Part shown: positions 49,204 through 57,287 of the stretch, in pieces
Layout: each line of letters starts with the position of its first letter
Position numbering within the stretch: the stretch's first letter is position 1
Assembly (NCBI RefSeq): GCF_008933955.1
Contig: NZ_WBXO01000007.1
Coordinates: 1-64,000 of the forward strand
Length of the DNA: 64,000 nt
Origin: Heliorestis acidaminivorans
GTDB taxonomy: Bacteria > Bacillota > Desulfitobacteriia > Heliobacteriales > Heliobacteriaceae
Direction: 5' to 3'
The notes under the pieces: generated by a model
Database searches by the model: none
The model's input: the letters and a program-made list of their open reading frames with translations, nothing else
What the model was told of the DNA's origin: nothing
Program-made: the position numbers and the translations under genes

Positions 49204-49734
49204 GTGTCTAGAATTAAGAGCTCAAGCACTCTCAAGAGAAACAGTATTAATATAAACAGCCTAAGCACCAAGAGAAAAAAGATTCTTTTAATGCTAATCG
49301 TAACACTTACTCTGCAACCCTTGTTGACAGCTTGTGGCATTCCTGCGCAGAGAAAAGCAGTAGAATTTCATAGCAATATTAGCGGACAGCCTGTTATATA
49401 TCGACCTGATCGAGTGGAAGAAATAAAAGAAATTGCCATGACCGTAGAAGGTGTTGAAGATAGTACGGCTGTTGTAATCGATAGAGATATTTCTACGGCA
49501 ATAAAAGTAAAAGGCTTTGACCGCTTGCGCTTGCGTAGCATACGCAATCAGATCGCCGAAAAGGTTTTAGAGCAAGATGAGTATCAAGGTTATCGTATTC
49601 ACGTAACGACAGACCGTAAAATATTTCAACAAATTCGACAAATAGAAACTCAACAAGGTGAAGAGGAAGCAATCATTACACCAGAGATAGAGGCAAAAAT
49701 ACGTAAGATTAATCAGCAAATCGATAAGCTTTAA
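49204..49734 (+). CDS. YhcN/YlaJ-type sporulation lipoprotein
   Basis: A 176-residue lipoprotein with an unusually long, basic N-terminal stretch (about 25 residues) before the hydrophobic segment and a lipobox LLTAC. The mature part has the YhcN/YlaJ domain with EIAMTVEGVEDSTAVVIDRDISTAIKV, a form also seen in germination-related proteins. The start is GTG at 49204 with GAGGTG about 8 bases before. It ends the spoVA operon; a YhcN/YlaJ gene is also part of the mobile spoVA2mob operon. Confidence 0.85.
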   Translation: MSRIKSSSTLKRNSININSLSTKRKKILLMLIVTLTLQPLLTACGIPAQRKAVEFHSNISGQPVIYRPDRVEEIKEIAMTVEGVEDSTAVVIDRDISTAIKVKGFDRLRLRSIRNQIAEKVLEQDEYQGYRIHVTTDRKIFQQIRQIETQQGEEEAIITPEIEAKIRKINQQIDKL

Positions 49735-49763
49735 AATACCTACTACTTTAAAAATACCTACTA
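49729..49763. repeat. 17/18-bp tandem duplication at the stop codon of the YhcN/YlaJ gene
   Basis: CTTTAAAATACCTACTA (49729-49745) is directly followed by CTTTAAAAATACCTACTA (49746-49763), differing by one A. The gene's TAA stop is at 49732-49734 in the first copy. Confidence 0.9.
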
Positions 49764-49788
49764 TATGATAAATCTCGTTAAAAAGCTT

Positions 49789-49841
49789 GAAAGGACTGAG
49801 AATAGTTAGGCATAAGCCGACTAACTTCTCAGTCCTTTTTG
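49789..49841 (+). terminator. Intrinsic terminator of the spoVA operon
   Basis: AAAGGACTGAGA (49790-49801) pairs with TCTCAGTCCTTT, with an inner AGTTAG/CTAACT stem, followed by a T-run. Confidence 0.9.
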
Positions 49842-49967
49842 TGCCGCCAGCAAGCCGTTATAATAAAAAGTTATAACAAACACAAGAGAAAAGGTATGGA
49901 CGTCCGTACCAGTTGTCTATATAATCTAGCTATAGCGGCAACTTTCACAAAGCAAGGAGGATTTTTC

Positions 49968-50930
49968 ATGAAGAAGAAGCTAAGCTTACTACTGATTATT
50001 GTCATGGTAGTAACAATTCTAGCGGGCTGTGGAACAACTTCAACAAGTGACGACGGTGAAAAGCAAATTCGAATTGGTGCCTCCATCTTAACACAATCTC
50101 ACCCCTTTTACGTATCCATTAAAACAGCTTTAGAACAAGAAGCAGTAAACCAAAATGTAGCTCTAGACATTTCTGTTGCAGATCAAGATTTAAACAGACA
50201 AATTTCAGCTATTGAAGACTTTATCAACAAAGGCGTTGACGCTATCATCATCACACCTGTAGACTCCGATGGCGTAAAAGGTGCTATCTTAAAAGCTCAA
50301 GCGGCTAACATTCCCGTTGTTACTGTTGACATTCGCGCAAATGATGTAGAAGTAGGATCGCACATCGCTACAGATAACTATAGTGGTGGTATGATTGCCG
50401 CTGAAGCCATGGCTCAATACTTAGATGGTGTTGGCGATATTGGCTTGATTACATATCCAGAAGTACAATCGGTACGCGATCGAATTGATGGTTTCAAGGA
50501 GATTTCTGCTACTCATGAAGGCTTGAAAATTGTTGCAGAATTGCCAGGTCGTACTCGTCAAGAAGCCAAGTCTGCTTCTGAAGACATGTTAACAAGCAAC
50601 CCTAACTTAAAAGGTATTTTTGGTTTTGGTGATGATATGGCTATTGCCGCTAACGCCGCCATTACGGAAAGAAACTCTTCCGCTATTGTCGTTGGTTTTG
50701 ACGGATTAGAAGAAGCTAGAAACTCTGTAGACGTAGACAATGCTTTCAAAGCTGTAGTTGTACAATACCCTGAAAAAATGGGCTCTTTAGGTGTTATCAA
50801 TGCTGTGAAACTAGCTAAGGGAGAAGCAGTAGACAAAGAAGTTCCTGTTACTCCTGGTCTCTATATTTACGGCAAAGGCTTTGTTGATGTGGCAGTAGAA
50901 AATGGCAAAGTAATCGTTGATGTTAAATAA
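49968..50930 (+). CDS. Sugar ABC transporter substrate-binding lipoprotein (RbsB-like)
   Basis: A 320-residue periplasmic-binding-protein-like lipoprotein. A signal peptide with lipobox TILAGCG is followed by the type I sugar-binding fold: IRIGASILTQSHPFYVSIK, GVDAIIITPVDSDGVKGAI, VVTVDIRAND, and GFDGLEEARNSV in the second lobe. The start is ATG at 49968, 7 bases after AGGAGG; the frame runs 43 codons further up without support. First gene of a sugar uptake and catabolism operon and followed by a strong hairpin, so it may be made in excess over the rest. Confidence 0.92.
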   Translation: MKKKLSLLLIIVMVVTILAGCGTTSTSDDGEKQIRIGASILTQSHPFYVSIKTALEQEAVNQNVALDISVADQDLNRQISAIEDFINKGVDAIIITPVDSDGVKGAILKAQAANIPVVTVDIRANDVEVGSHIATDNYSGGMIAAEAMAQYLDGVGDIGLITYPEVQSVRDRIDGFKEISATHEGLKIVAELPGRTRQEAKSASEDMLTSNPNLKGIFGFGDDMAIAANAAITERNSSAIVVGFDGLEEARNSVDVDNAFKAVVVQYPEKMGSLGVINAVKLAKGEAVDKEVPVTPGLYIYGKGFVDVAVENGKVIVDVK

Positions 50931-50957
50931 AAAGTAAAAAGGATAACTGAATAGACC

Positions 50958-51001
50958 AAAAACTGAAGAAATATCGCTAACGATATTTCTTCAGTTTTTT
51001 A
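50958..51001 (+). terminator. Perfect 19-bp hairpin and T-run inside the sugar operon
   Basis: AAAAACTGAAGAAATATCG (50958-50976) pairs exactly with its complement (50981-50999) over a 4-base loop, then T residues. It lies between the binding protein and the ATPase genes. Confidence 0.9.
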
Positions 51002-51103
51002 CAAAGCTTTATTCTTTTTACTTAAGAGCTTTTTATGAGGCACTCGTTCGGACCAGCTTTTGAACGCCTAGCCAACTTTTGAACCGAAGGGAGTGTTTGT
51101 AAA

Positions 51104-52636
51104 ATGACAGATACAATTCTGAAAATGAAAGGCATAAAAAAAGTTTTTCCTGGTGTTGTTGCTTTAAGTGGCGTCGATTTAGAGCTTGAAAAAGGCCAAG
51201 TCTTAGCTTTGCTAGGGGAAAATGGTGCCGGTAAGTCTACATTGATGAAAATCTTATCAGGATCTTATAAACCTGATGGCGGAGAAATTTTCATTAAAGG
51301 TAAGAAAGTTGAAATCAAAAACGTAAACGATGCTAAAGAACTAGGTATCAGCATTATCTATCAAGAGTTGAGCTTATGCCCTAATTTAACAGTTGCCGAG
51401 AACATCTATGCCTTTCAAGAACCAACTCGATTTGGTCTCATAGATGACAGGAAAATGATTTCCATGACTCAAGCGCTCTTCGATGAATTGGAAATTGATA
51501 TTGATCCCAAGGCGGTCGTAAAAGATTTGTCCATCTCCAATCAACAAATGGTTGAAATTGCCAAAGCTTTATCAACTAAGCCTGATATCATCATTATGGA
51601 TGAGCCTACATCGGCACTCAGCAGTAAGGAAACAGAAAAACTCTTCAAAATCATTAGTAAATATAAAAGCGAAGGCACTGCCATGGTTTACATATCCCAT
51701 CGCATGGAAGAAATTTTTGCCATAACTGATATCATTATGGTTTTGCGCGATGGACAATACATTGGAACAGTAGAAACAGCCCTAACCACATCTGAAGAAT
51801 TAATCAAAATGATGGTAGGACGAGAGATGGATCAAGTCTATCCTCATAAAGACTTTTCCTATACAAAAGATGAAAAGTTATTCGAAATAAAAAATTACAC
51901 CAAAAATAAGTTCTTCTATGATATCAATCTTTATGTACGACCTGGAGAAATATTAGGCTTATACGGCCTGATGGGTTCAGGTAGAACAGAAATAGCCAAA
52001 GGTATTTTTGGGATTCTCAAAAAAGATAGTGGCGAAATGTGCTTACATGGTAAGCCAGTAAAAGTTAATGATCCTTATTCAGCCATTGAAAATAATATCG
52101 CTTTTGTCACAGAAGACAGAAAGCATGAGGGGCTTGTCTTAACAGCAGGTGTCTATGAAAACATCACTATGGCTAATCTGAGTAGTTTGCTTACTAAGTT
52201 TCGGCTCTTAGATACCCAAAAAGAAATCAATATTACAGAGAAGCAAATTGATGATTTGCGAATCAAGACGCCTAGCTTCAAACAGACCGTTAATAAACTA
52301 AGTGGTGGTAACCAGCAAAAGATTGTATTAGCTAAATGGTTTGAAACAGAACCAGAAGTCTTAATTTTAGATGAACCGACCCGTGGTATTGATGTCGGTG
52401 CTAAATATGAAATTTACAAACTGATGATTGATTTAGCTAGAAAAGGTGTAGGAATTATTATAATCTCCTCAGACTTGCCGGAAATTTTGAATGTATCAGA
52501 TCGCCTATTAGTAATCAATAAGAAACGCATCATTGCAGAACTAGATCCAAAAAGTACTACGCAAGAAGAAATAATGACCCACATTATTGGAAGAGGTGAT
52601 CAATTTGGACAAGCTAAGCAATCTGATAAAGAATAG
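51104..52636 (+). CDS. Sugar ABC transporter ATP-binding protein (RbsA/MglA-like)
   Basis: A 510-residue protein with two nucleotide-binding domains. The first has Walker A GENGAGKSTLMKI, a signature LSISNQQMVEIAKAL and Walker B IIMDEPTSAL; the second has a degenerate Walker A (GLMGSGRTEIAKGI) but an intact LSGGNQQKIVLA and VLILDEPTRGIDVG, as usual for RbsA/MglA. The ATG follows a GAAGGGAG site. It energises import with the permease that follows and overlaps it by about 32 bases. Confidence 0.95.
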   Translation: MTDTILKMKGIKKVFPGVVALSGVDLELEKGQVLALLGENGAGKSTLMKILSGSYKPDGGEIFIKGKKVEIKNVNDAKELGISIIYQELSLCPNLTVAENIYAFQEPTRFGLIDDRKMISMTQALFDELEIDIDPKAVVKDLSISNQQMVEIAKALSTKPDIIIMDEPTSALSSKETEKLFKIISKYKSEGTAMVYISHRMEEIFAITDIIMVLRDGQYIGTVETALTTSEELIKMMVGREMDQVYPHKDFSYTKDEKLFEIKNYTKNKFFYDINLYVRPGEILGLYGLMGSGRTEIAKGIFGILKKDSGEMCLHGKPVKVNDPYSAIENNIAFVTEDRKHEGLVLTAGVYENITMANLSSLLTKFRLLDTQKEINITEKQIDDLRIKTPSFKQTVNKLSGGNQQKIVLAKWFETEPEVLILDEPTRGIDVGAKYEIYKLMIDLARKGVGIIIISSDLPEILNVSDRLLVINKKRIIAELDPKSTTQEEIMTHIIGRGDQFGQAKQSDKE

Positions 52637-53573
52637 AAAAATAGCAAAAAGCTATAATGGTGTCTTTCTGGCCTTGATCGGATTGATAATTCTATTCTCC
52701 TTTTTAAGCCCGCACTTTCTACAAACTAACAACCTCTTAACGATATTAGCACAAGTATCGATTATAGCTATCCTTGCTTACGGTATGACTTTTGTCTTAA
52801 TGATTGGAGAGATTGATCTTTCTGTTGGCTCAATTGTAGCTCTTTGTGGAATTGTACTAGGTGTTATGTTATCAAGTGGGCAAAGCGCTTTTGTGTCAAT
52901 TGTTATCGTATTAGTTGTGGGTGCTCTAGCAGGACTACTTAACGGTATGATTAGTGCCAAATTCAGAATCCCCACTTTTATAGTTACTGTTGCTACCATG
53001 GGGATTTTTCGTGGAATTGGTTACGCCATCACCGATGCTAGGCCAATCCAAATAGATAACCCCTTTATCTTGTATCTAGGTAATGGTAAGATTTTTGACT
53101 TGATACCTGTACCTGTTGTAATTGTGCTACTCTTGCTGATTATTGCCCATGTCGTACTTTCCAAAACGAAGTTTGGTAGACAAGCGAAGATTGTAGGCGG
53201 CAACCGCGTCGCTGCCGAATATGTAGGCATTAATATCAAAAGACTGCAAATGAAGATCTTCATGATCACAGGTTTGGCCGCCGCAGTAAGCAGTATCTTA
53301 CTTAGTGCACGGCTGTACTCGGCTCAACCGAACGTAGCTGTAGGTTATGAACTTGATGCTATTGCCGCAACAGTTCTAGGAGGAACGAGCTTATCAGGTG
53401 GTTATGGAACGGTAATCGGTACTTTTATCGGTGCTTTGATCATGGGTGTGATCAACAATGGTATGAACTTAATCGGGATGCCCTACTTTTATCAACAAAT
53501 CGTCAAAGGATTGATTATTATCATCGCCGTCTATATTGATGTAAGAAATAAAGAGCGGTTGTTAGCAAAATAA
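52605..53573 (+). CDS. Sugar ABC transporter permease (RbsC-like)
   Basis: About 322 residues with eight to ten membrane helices. The conserved IGEIDLSVGSIVALCG and LGGTSLSGGYGTVIGTFIGALIMGVINNGMN segments are those of RbsC/AraH-type permeases. The start chosen is TTG at 52605, 6 bases after AGAGGTG; it overlaps the ATPase gene. It works with the binding protein and ATPase, completing the transporter. Confidence 0.94.
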   Translation: MDKLSNLIKNRKIAKSYNGVFLALIGLIILFSFLSPHFLQTNNLLTILAQVSIIAILAYGMTFVLMIGEIDLSVGSIVALCGIVLGVMLSSGQSAFVSIVIVLVVGALAGLLNGMISAKFRIPTFIVTVATMGIFRGIGYAITDARPIQIDNPFILYLGNGKIFDLIPVPVVIVLLLLIIAHVVLSKTKFGRQAKIVGGNRVAAEYVGINIKRLQMKIFMITGLAAAVSSILLSARLYSAQPNVAVGYELDAIAATVLGGTSLSGGYGTVIGTFIGALIMGVINNGMNLIGMPYFYQQIVKGLIIIIAVYIDVRNKERLLAK

Positions 53574-53609
53574 CATAACTTAAATCAACATAGGGAAGGG
53601 CGTAAGCAA

Positions 53610-54551
53610 ATGGCACAAATCATTACAATCGGAGAAATATTGGTTGAAGTAATGACCAAAAAAGTGGGACAAAAATTTGACCAAGCTGGTGAATTTGTTG
53701 GTCCTTTTCCCAGTGGAGCACCAGCTATCTTTATAGATCAAGCGGCTCAATGTGGCAGTTCTGCCATGATTATATCAGCTGTGGGAAAAGATGATTTTGG
53801 TAAATTGAATCTTACTCGGCTGGAGCAAAATGGTGTAGATATATCCAGGATTAAAGTACTTGATGATGAAACGACAGGCGTTGCTTTTGTAACTTATTAT
53901 GAAAATGGTGATCGTGACTTTATTTTTCATATTGCTAAGGCCGCTTGTGGTGCTGTTGATGAAAATGACATTACGGAAGAGCTATTCCTAGAATGCAATT
54001 ATTTTCACATCATGGGTTCGGCAATTTTTAACGAGCCTATCTATAAAGCAATTATAAAAGGTATGGAATTGGCGGCTCACAATGGCTCTTTGATTACTTT
54101 TGACCCTAATGTAAGAAAAGAAGTGATCAAAGATGAAGAAAAACGCAGAAAGCTTGTCCATATCCTCAATGAATCACAAATAATTTTAGCTGGTGAAGAT
54201 GAGCTCTACTACCTTACTGGTGAAGCAGAGGAAGAAAAAAGTGTTAAAGAACTATTAGCTCAAAAAGCAGAAATAGTGATTATAAAAAGAGGACGTCTTG
54301 GCGCTTCCATGTATACCAAAGAAGGAGTTACCCATGTAGAAGCCTATCCTGTAAAAGAAGTCGACCCCACTGGAGCGGGCGATTGTTTTGCAGGCACTTT
54401 TGTCTCTGCTATTAACCAAGATATAGTGCCGATTAAGGCACTTCGCTTAGCTACTATTGCTGGCGCTAAAGCTGTTACCCAAAAAGGGCCTATGGAAGGA
54501 AACAGCACATTAACTGAATTGAGCGAAATCTACAAAGCTTTATATAAGTAA
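53610..54551 (+). CDS. PfkB-family sugar kinase (candidate tagatose/ketohexose kinase)
   Basis: A 313-residue ribokinase-family enzyme. N-terminal IGEILVEVMTKK, the substrate region FVGPFPSGAPAIFIDQAAQCG, and C-terminal VDPTGAGDCFAGTFVSA with the catalytic Asp are visible. In this operon it would phosphorylate the imported hexose, presumably at C6, giving the substrate of the second kinase (55436). The FxGPFPSGAPA type is shared with enzymes annotated as tagatose kinases; fructokinase or 2-keto-sugar kinase activity is possible. Confidence 0.85.
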   Translation: MAQIITIGEILVEVMTKKVGQKFDQAGEFVGPFPSGAPAIFIDQAAQCGSSAMIISAVGKDDFGKLNLTRLEQNGVDISRIKVLDDETTGVAFVTYYENGDRDFIFHIAKAACGAVDENDITEELFLECNYFHIMGSAIFNEPIYKAIIKGMELAAHNGSLITFDPNVRKEVIKDEEKRRKLVHILNESQIILAGEDELYYLTGEAEEEKSVKELLAQKAEIVIIKRGRLGASMYTKEGVTHVEAYPVKEVDPTGAGDCFAGTFVSAINQDIVPIKALRLATIAGAKAVTQKGPMEGNSTLTELSEIYKALYK

Positions 54552-54571
54552 AAAAGAAAAGTGGTGATAGA

Positions 54572-55423
54572 ATGTTGATTTCAACGAAAGAAATGTTACT
54601 TACAGCACAGAAAAAAGGCTACGCTGTACCAGCTTTCAACATACATAACCTCGAAACAGCATTAGCTGTTGCTCAAGCGGCAGAAGAAATGAAAAGCCCT
54701 CTGATCTTAGCGGCTACACCAGGTACATTACGATTTAATGGTAGTCCCTATATATCTGCCATTATCAAAGAAATGAGCCAGCACTTTATGATTCCGCTAA
54801 CCTTCCACTTAGATCATCACGAGTCTTTTGAAGATATAAAAGACTCCGTCGATCTGGGCTGTCGTTCTGTTATGATCGATGCTTCCCACTTATCTTTTGA
54901 AGAAAACATAGCAAAAGTACAGCAAGTTGTTCAATATGTCCACGCCCTTGGAGGGACTGTAGAAGCAGAATTAGGCAGGATCGGTGGCGTAGAAGAGGAC
55001 CTTGTTGTAAGTGAAAATCAAGAATGTTATACTGATCCAGAGAAGGCCAAGGAATTTGTAGAAAGAACAGGTATAGATTCCCTAGCTATCGCCATCGGGA
55101 CAGCCCATGGCTTATACAAAGCAGAACCGAAGCTTGACTTTGCAAGACTAGTTGCTATAAGAAAAATGATAGATGTACCACTGGTGCTACACGGTGCTTC
55201 CGGTGTCCCGGATCAGAGTCTGCTCAAAACGGTGGAGTTAGGCATCTGTAAAATAAACATTGCCACAGAATTAAAAATCCCCTTTAGCCAAGCTATCCGT
55301 GAATTTTTTATTACTAATCCCGAAGAAAACGATCCTCGAAAGTACTTTTTGCCAGCCAAAGAAGCGATCAAAAAAGTAGTGAAAGAGAAGATTCTTCTCT
55401 GTGGAAGTCAACAGAAGGCATAG
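54572..55423 (+). CDS. Class II tagatose-bisphosphate-type aldolase (GatY/KbaY-like)
   Basis: A 283-residue zinc aldolase, very similar over its length to E. coli KbaY/GatY: GYAVPAFNIHNLETALAV, the zinc site THLDHHES-like PLTFHLDHHESFEDI, VEAELGRIGGVEED, AIGTAHGLYK and VLHGASGVPDQ. KbaY/GatY cleave tagatose-1,6-bisphosphate to DHAP and glyceraldehyde-3-phosphate. GTGGTGA lies a few bases before the ATG. Substrate preference between tagatose and fructose bisphosphates is not decidable by eye, but the two neighbouring kinases fit the tagatose route. Confidence 0.88.
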   Translation: MLISTKEMLLTAQKKGYAVPAFNIHNLETALAVAQAAEEMKSPLILAATPGTLRFNGSPYISAIIKEMSQHFMIPLTFHLDHHESFEDIKDSVDLGCRSVMIDASHLSFEENIAKVQQVVQYVHALGGTVEAELGRIGGVEEDLVVSENQECYTDPEKAKEFVERTGIDSLAIAIGTAHGLYKAEPKLDFARLVAIRKMIDVPLVLHGASGVPDQSLLKTVELGICKINIATELKIPFSQAIREFFITNPEENDPRKYFLPAKEAIKKVVKEKILLCGSQQKA

Positions 55424-55435
55424 AGAGGGTAGGCC

Positions 55436-56371
55436 ATGATTGTAACAATTACGCTTAATCCGGCCGTCGACACTTGTTATTATGTGAGCTCTTTTCTACT
55501 TGGAGAAACAAATCGAAGTGATCAATACGTAAAAACAGCTGGTGGTAAAGGGCTAAATGTATCGAAAGTACTTAAACAACTTGGTGCAGATGTAATTGCT
55601 ACAGGTTTTTTAGGCGGCACAACAGGGCAATTTATTGCAGAAGAAGTACAAAAAAAGTCCATCATCTCTCGCTTCACGCAATGTAAAGAAGATACAAGAA
55701 ACTGTATTGCCATCATAGATCAAGCAGGCCAACATACAGAAATGCTAGAAAGAGGCCCTAAGATTACAGAAGAGGAAGCGAAAAAGTTTTTTCAAGATTT
55801 AACGGAATTGTACAAGTTACGGGAGATTCAAGCAATTGTGGCTTCCGGTAGTATTCCAGCAGGTCTAGGTAAAGATTATTATTGTCACCTAATCAGAGAA
55901 GCTAAGTTCAGAAAGATCCCTTTTATCTTAGATACAAGCGGAGATGCTCTAAAAGAAGCAATCCAAGCAGAGCCCTACCTTATTAAGCCCAACATATCAG
56001 AAGTAGCAAGTCTCTTAGAGAGAGAAATTAGAACAGAAAGAGAAGTTTTATTAGCTCTACAAGATGAAAAACTAAGAATTATACCAAACATAGTTATATC
56101 CCTAGGTGCAGGTGGCGCTATGGCAAGATGTGACAAGGAAATCTATAAGGTAATAATTCCTACCATAGAAGTCAAAAGCCCTGTAGGTTCAGGTGATGCT
56201 ATGGTGGCAGGTATGGCTTATGAGATAACAAAGAAAAGTACTAACGAACAAGTCTTACGTGTCGGTACTACTTGTGGCATACTCAACGCTATGCATGTGG
56301 AGACAGGTTATATCGATATAGAAAAATTCAACATGCTCTACAAGGAAGTACAAATTATTAGATTGAATTAA
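55436..56371 (+). CDS. 1-phosphofructokinase/tagatose-6-phosphate kinase family (LacC/FruK)
   Basis: A 311-residue PfkB-family kinase of the LacC/FruK group: MIVTITLNPAVDTCYYVSS start, TAGGKGLNVSKVLKQLGADV, ATGFLGGTTG, and SPVGSGDAMVAGMAYE with the catalytic Asp. It would convert hexose-6-phosphate (tagatose-6-phosphate) to the 1,6-bisphosphate for the aldolase encoded just before it. The start follows AGAGGGTAGG, 12 bases after the aldolase gene. Confidence 0.9.
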   Translation: MIVTITLNPAVDTCYYVSSFLLGETNRSDQYVKTAGGKGLNVSKVLKQLGADVIATGFLGGTTGQFIAEEVQKKSIISRFTQCKEDTRNCIAIIDQAGQHTEMLERGPKITEEEAKKFFQDLTELYKLREIQAIVASGSIPAGLGKDYYCHLIREAKFRKIPFILDTSGDALKEAIQAEPYLIKPNISEVASLLEREIRTEREVLLALQDEKLRIIPNIVISLGAGGAMARCDKEIYKVIIPTIEVKSPVGSGDAMVAGMAYEITKKSTNEQVLRVGTTCGILNAMHVETGYIDIEKFNMLYKEVQIIRLN

Positions 56372-56404
56372 AAGGCTATGTTGAAGCATCCGGGGGTGAT
56401 ACCT

Positions 56405-57127
56405 ATGATTGATAAGAACTCAAAATTTCCGATCTACTATCAAATTGAGGAATGGCTAAAAGGTCAAATTGAAAGCAATCTTTTTCAGATTGACAAACTT
56501 ATTCCATCGGAAAGAGAGCTTATCGAGCAGTGGGGCGTAAGCAGACATACGATACGACAAGCAATAGGCAACCTTGTAAATCAAGGTTACTTGTATCGTA
56601 TCCCCGGGAAAGGCACATTTGTAAAAGATAAAAACTTAATCAATAAAGAGAACCGATATACAAGCTTTTCTGAAGATATGGCTTATCTAGGTAAAGAACT
56701 AGTTAATAAAGTACTCTTTCTTGAATATGATGAAGCATCGAAAAGCATGGCCAACCGTTTAAATATTCGAGAAAAAGCTCCAATTATAAAAGTAAAAAGA
56801 GTCAGAATCGTTGATAATGTTCCTATCTCCTATGAGATGATCTTTATTGCCAAAGAACTTATCTCGCAAATAGATGAAAGAATAGCCGCAGGCTCATTTA
56901 TGCAATATTACGAGAAGGAAATGAATCTCAAAATTGCTTATGCTAAAGAAACGGTGGAGTCCGTAATAGTTACAGAAAAAACAGCTCAGCTCTTAAAGAT
57001 ACCTAATAATTCTCCTCTCTTGCTAGTAAGAACAAAATTATTTGCCGACGATGGCCAGCAAATACAATATAGTAAAAACTATTTTCGTGGTAATAAATAT
57101 AAGTTTTCAATTAAACTATATCGCTAG
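56405..57127 (+). CDS. GntR/HutC-family transcriptional regulator
   Basis: About 240 residues. An N-terminal winged helix (SKFPIYYQIEEWLKGQI, LIEQWGVSRHTIRQAIGNLVNQGYLYRIPGKGTFV) is followed by a UTRA effector domain (about 85-240, IIKVKRVRIVDNVPISYEMIF). It is likely the sugar-phosphate-responsive repressor of the operon it ends. The start chosen is ATG at 56405 with GGGGGTGAT about 6 bases upstream; the frame includes an ATG at 56378 with a poorer site. No operator was identified with confidence. Confidence 0.9.
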   Translation: MIDKNSKFPIYYQIEEWLKGQIESNLFQIDKLIPSERELIEQWGVSRHTIRQAIGNLVNQGYLYRIPGKGTFVKDKNLINKENRYTSFSEDMAYLGKELVNKVLFLEYDEASKSMANRLNIREKAPIIKVKRVRIVDNVPISYEMIFIAKELISQIDERIAAGSFMQYYEKEMNLKIAYAKETVESVIVTEKTAQLLKIPNNSPLLLVRTKLFADDGQQIQYSKNYFRGNKYKFSIKLYR

Positions 57128-57153
57128 CTGTAACTGCTAGATGCTTTTGTGGA

Positions 57154-57182
57154 AGAGCTCTTAAAAGGGGCTTTCTTTTTTT
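57154..57182 (+). terminator. Probable terminator of the sugar operon
   Basis: AGAGCTC (57154-57160) can pair with GGGGCTTT (57167-57174) using two G-U pairs, followed by C and seven T residues. A small CTAGC/GCTAG hairpin overlaps the regulator's stop codon just upstream. Confidence 0.6.
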
Positions 57183-57287
57183 GTCTTTTTTATTTTTGTG
57201 CAGGAAAAAAGTAAAGAATGAAGAATGTTCAAACAATGAACAAGTTTGCGTGTGTAAAATTTTACCACCTGCTAAGGGGGGTTATAG

